NCBI GenBank assembly: GCA_021784975.1
Contig: JAJYGU010000029.1
Span: 1-7,647, forward strand
Length of the DNA stretch: 7,647 nucleotides
Reading direction: 5' to 3'
Source: Planctomycetota bacterium
GTDB taxonomy: Bacteria; Planctomycetota; Planctomycetia; Pirellulales; Thermoguttaceae
Shown here: one piece after another, positions 1 to 4,635 of the stretch
How the letters are laid out: the number at the start of each line of letters is the position of its first letter
Numbering within the stretch: position 1 is the first letter of the stretch
The notes under the pieces: generated by a model
Told to the model about the DNA's origin: nothing
Databases searched by the model: none
The model's input: only the letters and a program-made list of their open reading frames with translations
Made by a program: the position numbers and the translations under genes

Positions 1-1007
1 CGCTGGACGCCAAACACATCCGGGCGGTGGCGATTTTGGATTACTCCAATCCGCTGTACGACCACGGCCTGTCGCCGGCCAGCGACCAGGGGCGGGCGGC
101 CTTTGCCCGCTGGGCCGCGGCCGCCGCCCGCCACTTCCACGGTCGCGGCATCCTCTGGGAGATGTACAACGAGCCGAACATTCAGTTCTGGCGGCCCAAG
201 CCGGATGTGCGGCAATACGCCAAACTGGCGTTGGCGGTCGGCAAGGCGTTGCGGCAGGCCGAGCCGGCGGAGCTCTACGTCGGGCCGGCCTGCTCCACCT
301 TCGACCTCAAGTTCCTGGAGGCATGTTTCAAGGCCGGTTTGTTGGAGTATTGGTCGGCGGTCTCGGTACACCCATACCGGAGCAAAGGCCCCGAGACCGC
401 AGCCCCGGATTACGCCCGACTGCGGCGGATGATCGGCCAGTACGCCCCCAAGGGAAAAGCGATTCCCATCCTCTCGGGCGAATGGGGCTACTCCTCGGCC
501 TCCAGACACATGGGCGTAGACAAGCAGGGAAAGTACCTGCCGCGGCAGTGGCTCACCAACCTGGCTCAACAAGTGCGGCTCTCGATCTGGTACGACTGGC
601 ACGACGACGGCCAGAACCCGAAAGAGAACGAACATCACTTCGGCACCGTCTATTTTCCGTATCGCAGTCACCAGACGCCGGTCTACGAACCTAAGCCGGC
701 CTTTCTAGCCGCCAAGACGCTTACCGGCGAGCTTCGCGGCTATCGCTTCAGAGATCGCCTCGCGGTGGGCGGGCCGGACGACTACGTGCTGGCGTTTTGC
801 GAAGACAAGAATCCCCAAAACCTACGCTGGGCGGCCTGGACCGCCGCCGATTCGTTGCACACCGTGACTATTCCCGCACCGGCCGGGAAATACGCGGCCG
901 TGAACTTCCTCGGTCAGCCTCTGCCACAACGGACGGCCAGCACAGGCGGCCTATCGCTGAACCTGACCGACGCGCCTATCTACGTAAAGCCAGTGTCAGA
1001 AAGATAA
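1..1007 (+). CDS. Clan A glycoside hydrolase (GH39/GH5-like), 5' truncated by window edge
   Basis: This is the C-terminal part of a retaining glycoside hydrolase with a TIM-barrel fold, expected to cut polysaccharide or oligosaccharide glycosidic bonds. The frame is open from base 3, so the in-frame GTG at 27 is internal and the real start lies upstream. About 334 residues are visible. Counting from the GTG codon, the acid/base site is the WEMYNEPN motif with Glu49 (codon 171-173), an HPY motif follows at 115-117, and the likely nucleophile is Glu152 in SGEWGY (codon 480-482). These are the two Glu residues expected after strands 4 and 7 of clan A enzymes. After about residue 230 comes a beta-rich tail ending in TDAPIYVKP, typical of a small C-terminal beta-sandwich. 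The N-terminal half of the barrel and any signal peptide are outside the window. The sialidase-like gene follows on the same strand after 118 nt. Family-level assignment (GH39, GH5 or a relative) and substrate are not settled. Confidence 0.8.
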   Translation, partial: LDAKHIRAVAILDYSNPLYDHGLSPASDQGRAAFARWAAAAARHFHGRGILWEMYNEPNIQFWRPKPDVRQYAKLALAVGKALRQAEPAELYVGPACSTFDLKFLEACFKAGLLEYWSAVSVHPYRSKGPETAAPDYARLRRMIGQYAPKGKAIPILSGEWGYSSASRHMGVDKQGKYLPRQWLTNLAQQVRLSIWYDWHDDGQNPKENEHHFGTVYFPYRSHQTPVYEPKPAFLAAKTLTGELRGYRFRDRLAVGGPDDYVLAFCEDKNPQNLRWAAWTAADSLHTVTIPAPAGKYAAVNFLGQPLPQRTASTGGLSLNLTDAPIYVKPVSER

Positions 1008-1032
1008 GACAGGACCTGGGAACACTGATCCT

Positions 1033-1073
1033 CGCTGATCTCCGCTAATAAAGCCTATTAGTGTCGATCAGCG
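1033..1073. repeat. Composite inverted repeat (hairpin) between glycosidase and sialidase genes
   Basis: An outer perfect 8-bp stem, CGCTGATC (1033-1040) with GATCAGCG (1066-1073), encloses a 4x4 internal loop. Inside that is a perfect 6-bp stem, CTAATA (1045-1050) with TATTAG (1056-1061), around a 5-nt loop. It starts 26 nt after the glycosidase stop codon. No T-run follows, so it is not a classic intrinsic terminator. It resembles the dispersed short intergenic repeats of large planctomycete genomes. It could also attenuate or stabilise a shared transcript. Confidence 0.6.
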
Positions 1074-1092
1074 GAAATAAGCGTTCCTCTCG

Positions 1093-1124
1093 TGACTGGA
1101 GCACAAGTCTTGACTGGAGGACAA
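1093..1124 (+). promoter_or_regulatory. Duplicated Shine-Dalgarno segment ahead of the sialidase-like gene
   Basis: TGACTGGAGCACAA (1093-1106) and TGACTGGAGGACAA (1111-1124) are near-identical 14-nt direct repeats with one mismatch and an offset of 18 nt. The second copy carries GGAGG at 1116-1120, five bases before the ATG at 1126, and is the working ribosome binding site. The first copy has only GGAG and no suitable start codon at a normal distance in this frame. Confidence 0.6.
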
Positions 1125-1125
1125 C

Positions 1126-2262
1126 ATGAAACCGTGGTCATTCCATCGAATCCTTGCTGCGGTCATTGCCGGCTTGTGTCTCTTGGTGACCGGGGCAGCC
1201 ATCGCCTCGCAGCCGCCGGGGGTGGTGATCGATCATAGTTCCGACCCCGCCCGGCTCTATTTCGGTTCGCCGAGCATTGCCGTCCTGCCCAACGGCAATT
1301 ACGTGGCCTCGCACGACCTTTTTGGGCCGGCCTCGACGGAGTATCAGGCCGGCGTCACGCGGGTCTTCGGTTCCAGCGATCGCGGCAAATCGTGGCGCCA
1401 CCTGGCGGACGTCCGCGGAGCGTTCTGGTCCAACCTGTTTGTACACCGCGGCGTGCTTTACCTGCTGGGCACCTACAAACACTACGGCAACGCGGTCCTG
1501 CACCGCTCCGACGACGGCGGCCGCACGTGGACTGAGCCCACGGACGGGCATTCGGGCCTGCTGGCCGCCGGCCGCTACCATTGTGCCACCGTGCCGGTGA
1601 TCGAGCACGATGGGCGGCTGTGGCGAGGGATGGAGTGCCTGCCGCTGCCGCCCGGCCAAGGAGGCATTCCTAATCTGTGCGCTAGCGTGATGTCTGTGCC
1701 CGTCGATGTCGATTTGCTGGAGGCCAAGAACTGGCGGACGACCAATCTCATCCCCTTCCACAAGCAGTGGACCGGCCGAGGCTGGCTGGAAGGCAACGTG
1801 GTGCTCGGACCGAACGGCCGGCTGGTCGAAATCCTCCGCGTGGAGCATCCCGCAATTGAAAAGGCGGCCCTGCTCCACGTCTCCGACGACGGCCGAAGAC
1901 TCGCCTTCGACCCGCGGCACGATTTCATCGATTTTCCCGGCGGGAACAACAAGTTCACCATCCGCTACGATCCGCAGACGCGGCGCTACTGGTCGCTGGT
2001 GAACAAGGAGACCAACCCGACGGCCTACCGCAATCTCCTAGCCCTGACTTCCTCGGCAGACCTGCGGACGTGGAAGGTCGAAAAGACCCTATTACAGCAT
2101 CCCGACAGCATCCACCACGCCTGGCAATACGTCGATTGGCTCTTCGACGGCCCGGACATCATCGCCGCCAGCCGCACCGCTTCGGACCAATCGCACCGGG
2201 CCCATGACGCGGATTATCTTACCTTCCACCGCTTTGGGGATTTTCGCGGCGGTAGAGATTAG
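1126..2262 (+). CDS. Exported sialidase-like (BNR/Asp-box beta-propeller) protein
   Basis: This is a 378-residue secreted protein of the sialidase superfamily, which cleaves terminal sialic acids or related sugars, or only binds glycans where catalytic residues are lost. Residues 1-28 form a signal peptide: a basic start (K2, H7, R8), a hydrophobic core at 9-26, and a likely cut near AIAS-Q. Asp-box motifs stand at 83-90 (SSDRGKSW) and 127-135 (RSDDGGRTW), with a degenerate one at 253-261 (SDDGRRLAF). The length fits a single six-bladed propeller without extra domains. The start is fixed by GGAGG five bases upstream of ATG 1126. The stop codon TAG at 2260-2262 overlaps the first bases of a large inverted repeat. 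The gene probably follows the glycosidase in one transcription direction, which suggests glycan breakdown. I could not verify the catalytic Arg triad, Tyr and Glu of true sialidases, so the activity is uncertain. Confidence 0.75.
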   Translation: MKPWSFHRILAAVIAGLCLLVTGAAIASQPPGVVIDHSSDPARLYFGSPSIAVLPNGNYVASHDLFGPASTEYQAGVTRVFGSSDRGKSWRHLADVRGAFWSNLFVHRGVLYLLGTYKHYGNAVLHRSDDGGRTWTEPTDGHSGLLAAGRYHCATVPVIEHDGRLWRGMECLPLPPGQGGIPNLCASVMSVPVDVDLLEAKNWRTTNLIPFHKQWTGRGWLEGNVVLGPNGRLVEILRVEHPAIEKAALLHVSDDGRRLAFDPRHDFIDFPGGNNKFTIRYDPQTRRYWSLVNKETNPTAYRNLLALTSSADLRTWKVEKTLLQHPDSIHHAWQYVDWLFDGPDIIAASRTASDQSHRAHDADYLTFHRFGDFRGGRD

Positions 2263-2361
2263 CGGCCGTCCAAGAACAAGTTGGGGACTGTCCCAATTTT
2301 CGTCCGACGAAAATGGGACTGTCCCCTTGGCGAAAGTGGAAGTTATTAACGGACGGCCGCT
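2261..2361. repeat. Nested REP-like palindromic element
   Basis: Outer perfect 11-bp arms AGCGGCCGTCC (2261-2271) and GGACGGCCGCT (2351-2361) bracket a 44-nt inner hairpin at 2283-2326. In the inner hairpin, GGGACTGTCCC occurs twice (2284-2294 and 2315-2325). Each copy is itself a palindrome, so the two are direct and inverted repeats at once. Between them ATTTTCGTC (2296-2304) pairs with GACGAAAAT (2306-2314). The full stem has about 20 pairs with one T:T mismatch and one bulged A. The element sits between convergent genes, on the sialidase stop codon, and may end transcription or be a dispersed repeat of the kind mobilised by REP-associated transposases. No transposase is present here. Confidence 0.7.
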
Positions 2362-2409
2362 TAGGATGAGAGATGAGGGGCTCGCGGATAGTTGGATAGA
2401 TGAGTAGTT

Positions 2410-2476
2410 GGATTGATGGATTGGTGGATTGGTCGAACAGAACTCGCAAGCTCCAAATCCAGAAATCCATAAATCC
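2410..2476. repeat. Long inverted repeat rich in GGATT / AATCC between convergent genes
   Basis: The left arm at 2410-2432 (GGATT units) is complementary to the right arm at 2453-2476 (AATCC units) at 20 of 24 aligned positions, around a 20-nt loop at 2433-2452. Upstream, 2386-2409 continues with looser GGAT-type repeats. The right arm is followed by a pyrimidine-rich stretch at 2475-2490. Lying 36 nt beyond the oxygenase stop codon on the opposite strand, it could act as a two-way terminator, or it may be another dispersed repeat. The rest of 2263-2511 holds no gene that I can support. Confidence 0.6.
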
Positions 2477-2511
2477 CCTTCTTGGCTTTCTGCTCGCCCG
2501 CCGCACGCTGT

Positions 2512-3282
2512 TCAGGCCGCCTTGGTGATCCGGTAGCCGTCGGGGTCTTTGCCGCGGAGGCGGCGGAAGAGGACCTGCCAGTTGCACACGTTGATGGTGA
2601 CGATGAACAGCTTCCGCAACTGGTTGGGCGGCGAGCCGAGCGGGCGGACGCCGTGCCAGGAGTGCTCGGTGCGCCTAAACAGCAGGCTGCCGTTTCCGCG
2701 CGGGTCGATCGAGGCCCCGACCTTAAGGTCGTCGAAGGTCGGGCCGGAATGGGCCTTCAACCGCTTCTGGTCGTCGAGGATCAGAATTTCGCCGCCCCAA
2801 TCCGACTTCCAATCCTCTTCGGTGTTGAAGTAGAAGATGTGCGTCCCCAGCTTCCGCCGGGCATCGCAGTGGGGCGAAACCGCGCAGCCCTGCCAGCCGT
2901 AATACCATTCCAAGGTGTAGACCAGCCGGCGGCGGGGGCGGAGGCCAAACATCCGGCGGACGAAGGCGTCGTAGGTCTTGCCGTGAATCTCCTCGATGAA
3001 CTGCTTCCAGATCGGCGCCACCTGAACGCCGGGCCGATAGTGCAAGATGTAGCGGTCGTGATAGCCCTGGCCGAACGCCCGTTTGACCGCCACCCGCCGC
3101 TCGAACAGGGAAACGTCCGGCAGGGTAGCCCGGAGTTCATCAAGCGCGGTCGGCGTCAGCATATTCGGGATATTGACCCATGGATACGGTTTGCGCTGTT
3201 GGAAGGCTTTGGAGTCTACTGCCTTGATTGCAGCCCCATCGAAAAACGAAATCGCCGGCGATTGGTTGCACTCGACTTTCAT
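2512..3282 (-). CDS. 2-oxoglutarate/Fe(II)-dependent oxygenase (prolyl-hydroxylase-like fold)
   Basis: This is a 256-residue protein of the double-stranded beta-helix dioxygenases, which couple 2-oxoglutarate decarboxylation to hydroxylation of a substrate. The iron site is the HxD pair His138-Cys-Asp140 (SPHCDARRK) with a distal His in EHSWHGV, most likely His210, or less likely His207. Arg223 in QLRKLF is placed to bind the 2-oxoglutarate carboxylate. GGEILILDD at 163-171 and the THIFYFN strand around 147-153 fit the core fold. No signal peptide is seen, so it should act in the cytoplasm. The start is the ATG at 3282, with an AGGAGGG Shine-Dalgarno (3293-3287 on this strand). The frame stays open 95 codons further to 3567, but that part crosses intergenic repeats and has no domain character. 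It is convergent with the sialidase gene and divergent from the isomerase gene. The substrate (protein side chain, sugar or small molecule) cannot be told. Confidence 0.8.
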   Translation of the reverse strand: MKVECNQSPAISFFDGAAIKAVDSKAFQQRKPYPWVNIPNMLTPTALDELRATLPDVSLFERRVAVKRAFGQGYHDRYILHYRPGVQVAPIWKQFIEEIHGKTYDAFVRRMFGLRPRRRLVYTLEWYYGWQGCAVSPHCDARRKLGTHIFYFNTEEDWKSDWGGEILILDDQKRLKAHSGPTFDDLKVGASIDPRGNGSLLFRRTEHSWHGVRPLGSPPNQLRKLFIVTINVCNWQVLFRRLRGKDPDGYRITKAA

Positions 3283-3286
3283 GGTT

Positions 3287-3293
3287 CCCTCCT
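3287..3293 (-). promoter_or_regulatory. Shine-Dalgarno deciding the oxygenase start
   Basis: The minus strand reads AGGAGGG here, four bases before the ATG at 3282. This strong site settles the start well downstream of the longest open frame. Confidence 0.8.
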
Positions 3294-3314
3294 GACGATG
3301 GGAAGTATCCTGGT

Positions 3315-3390
3315 ACCCGGGGTTGACGAGTGAATTCGCACGGCCAGGATGGCCGTACCACCAAAGCATCCATCCACCCGGGGCTGACGA
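3315..3390. repeat. Dispersed-repeat cluster: 15-nt direct repeats and a small perfect palindrome
   Basis: ACCCGGGGTTGACGA (3315-3329) and ACCCGGGGCTGACGA (3376-3390) are direct repeats with one mismatch. Between them lies ACGGCCA-GGA-TGGCCGT (3340-3356), a perfect 7-bp stem with a 3-nt loop. The cluster falls in the probable 5' leader of the oxygenase transcript. Palindromes of this kind look like multi-copy intergenic repeats, which is an impression and not a search result. Confidence 0.5.
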
Positions 3391-3432
3391 ACGTAGCAAC
3401 GACGGTGACGACCGACGCCCGATGAGCCAACA

Positions 3433-3471
3433 CGGCCCGCCAACGCCCCCCCTTATAGCGTTGGAGGGCCG
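3433..3471. promoter_or_regulatory. GC-rich dyad around a candidate oxygenase -10 box (possible operator)
   Basis: Arms 3433-3446 and 3458-3471 are complementary at 13 of 14 positions (CGGCCC-G-CCAACGC with GCGTTGG-A-GGGCCG, one G:A mismatch). They flank an 11-nt centre at 3447-3457. On the minus strand that centre contains TATAAG (3457-3452), five of six matches to a -10 box. A TTG-starting hexamer (3480-3475) stands 17 bp upstream of it. A dyad centred on a -10 box is a classic place for a repressor site, but it could instead be a transcript hairpin. Confidence 0.4.
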
Positions 3472-3480
3472 CTGGTGCAA
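3452..3480 (-). promoter_or_regulatory. Candidate sigma70-type promoter for the oxygenase
   Basis: On the minus strand a -35-like TTGCAC (3480-3475, only TTG conserved) and a -10-like TATAAG (3457-3452) are 17 bp apart. Transcription would begin near 3445, giving a leader of about 160 nt that contains the small palindrome at 3340-3356. The -35 is weak. Confidence 0.3.
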
Positions 3481-3498
3481 GATCAGTTTGCACGCTGA

Positions 3499-3527
3499 TT
3501 GACAGCCGCCTTTCGACCGAGTACCGT
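3499..3527 (+). promoter_or_regulatory. Candidate sigma70-type promoter for the Tat-signal isomerase-like gene
   Basis: A perfect TTGACA at 3499-3504 is followed after 17 bp by TACCGT at 3522-3527, which keeps the key T, A and final T of a -10 box. The start site would be near 3534, giving a leader of about 35 nt before the GTG at 3569. It stands back-to-back with the candidate minus-strand promoter, 18 bp away. Confidence 0.4.
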
Positions 3528-3568
3528 TCACCGTATCCGACCCCATCAATCTCCAGGAGACACGCACC

Positions 3569-4513
3569 GTGGCTATAAGTCGCAGAGGTTTCTTTGGTTC
3601 AACGCTGGCGGCGGGGGCGGCAGCCGCCCTACCGGCGACGCCTGCCCGGGCCGAAAAAACAGCCCAGCGCTATCAGAACGGCATCAGCCCCTGGCCGCTG
3701 GCGCTCAATGCCAGCACAGTTCGCCCGGCCCCGCTCAAAGACAAGGTGGCCGCGGCGGCCGGCGCCGGCTGGGATGCCATCGAGTTGTGGATCGACGATC
3801 TGGAGAAGCACGAGCAGGGCGGCGGCAACTTGCAAAATCTCGGCAAGCAGATCCGCGACCTGGGTCTGTTTGTCCCCAATATCATCGGCCTGTGGGGCGC
3901 CATGCCAGCCACGGCGGAGGCGTTCGCCGCTTCACTGCCGGCCACTCGCGAGCGCATGCGACGGTCGGCCGCGGTCGGTTCGAAGTTCGTGGCCGCCATC
4001 CCTTTACCCGATCGGGCCAATTTCGATACAAACTGGGGCACCCACTGCCTCCGCGAGTTGATGCGGATCGGCCGCCAAGACTACAACCTCAAGGTGGCCG
4101 TCGAGTTTGTCGGCTTCCTCAAGGGCATTCATAGTTTCGGGCAGGCGGCCGGCATGGCCCTGAATACCGATGACCCGGCCGCCTGTGTTGTCATGGACAC
4201 CTTCCATCTCTTCCGCGGCGGCTCCGGATTTAACGGCATCAAGCTGATTCAAGGGCAGTTGATCGCCGATTTCCATTGGAACGACGTGCCCGGCAACATC
4301 CCCCGCGAGAAACTACGCGACCAGGACCGCGTCTATCCGGGCGACGGGGTACTGCCCTTGACCCAGGTGCTCAAGGACCTGAAGGTGATCGGCTATCGGC
4401 GGACGCTTTCGCTGGAGCTCTTCAACCGCGAATACTGGAAACAGGATCCGAAACGGGTGGCGACCGACGGACTCCGCAAGATGCGCGAGTGCCTGGCCAA
4501 GGCCGGAGTCTAG
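3569..4513 (+). CDS. Tat-exported xylose-isomerase-like TIM-barrel protein (sugar phosphate isomerase/epimerase family)
   Basis: This 314-residue protein belongs to the AP-endonuclease-2/xylose-isomerase-like barrel family, whose members isomerise, epimerise or dehydrate sugars and inositols with a divalent metal. Residues 1-28 form a twin-arginine signal (SRRGFFGS, then an Ala-rich core ending near PARA-E), so it is exported folded. The expected metal ligands are present in order: Glu179 (VAVEFVGF), Asp210 with His213 (MDTFHLF), His236 (ADFHWND) and Glu283 (LSLELFN). The length is normal for the family. The start is the GTG at 3569, with AGGAG at 3555-3559, nine bases upstream. An in-frame start further downstream would lose the Tat motif. 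It is divergent from the oxygenase and followed on the same strand by the SHD1-HEAT gene after 122 nt. In this group of bacteria many relatives carry Tat signals and lie near glycosidases, in line with the genes here. The sugar substrate is unknown. Confidence 0.85.
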   Translation: MAISRRGFFGSTLAAGAAAALPATPARAEKTAQRYQNGISPWPLALNASTVRPAPLKDKVAAAAGAGWDAIELWIDDLEKHEQGGGNLQNLGKQIRDLGLFVPNIIGLWGAMPATAEAFAASLPATRERMRRSAAVGSKFVAAIPLPDRANFDTNWGTHCLRELMRIGRQDYNLKVAVEFVGFLKGIHSFGQAAGMALNTDDPAACVVMDTFHLFRGGSGFNGIKLIQGQLIADFHWNDVPGNIPREKLRDQDRVYPGDGVLPLTQVLKDLKVIGYRRTLSLELFNREYWKQDPKRVATDGLRKMRECLAKAGV

Positions 4514-4635
4514 GAGAAACCAAAGTTGTCCCAATCTTAGAATCTCAGAGCGACCAGTCGCGAGAAGCTGCGTCTGGCCGCCAAATTGCTGGCGATGGAT
4601 GAATCGCCTTCGAACCCAGCTAGGAGCACTTTGCC
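4514..4635 (+). other. Spacer with candidate -10 box and strong Shine-Dalgarno for the SHD1-HEAT gene
   Basis: TAGAAT at 4538-4543 matches a -10 box at five of six positions, but no convincing -35 stands 16-18 bp upstream. AGGAG at 4622-4626 lies nine bases before the ATG at 4636. Frame 2 is open from 4541 to a TGA at 4637-4639. That TGA overlaps the next start codon, and the stretch reads like an amphipathic helix (REKLRLAAKLLAMDE). It has no good start and is treated as non-coding or a remnant. Confidence 0.35.

Noticed and set aside
27..29. GTG at 27 as the start of the glycosidase
   Set aside because: The frame is open to the window edge with protein-like sequence before it, and half of the barrel would be missing.
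1138..1920. 260-codon open frame on the minus strand
   Set aside because: It is antisense to the sialidase-like gene, with no domain, no ribosome site and a composition typical of a shadow frame.
2482..3333. 283-codon open frame on the plus strand
   Set aside because: It is antisense to the oxygenase, whose iron and 2-oxoglutarate residues and strong ribosome site mark the real coding strand.
3283..3567. Upstream extension of the oxygenase frame to an ATG at 3567
   Set aside because: The extra 95 codons cross the repeat cluster, the dyad and the candidate promoters, lack domain character, and ignore the AGGAGGG site just before 3282.
4550..4561. GCGAC-CA-GTCGC palindrome in the spacer before the SHD1-HEAT gene
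   Set aside because: The 2-nt gap is too short for a hairpin loop and the 5-bp arms are expected by chance in GC-rich DNA.
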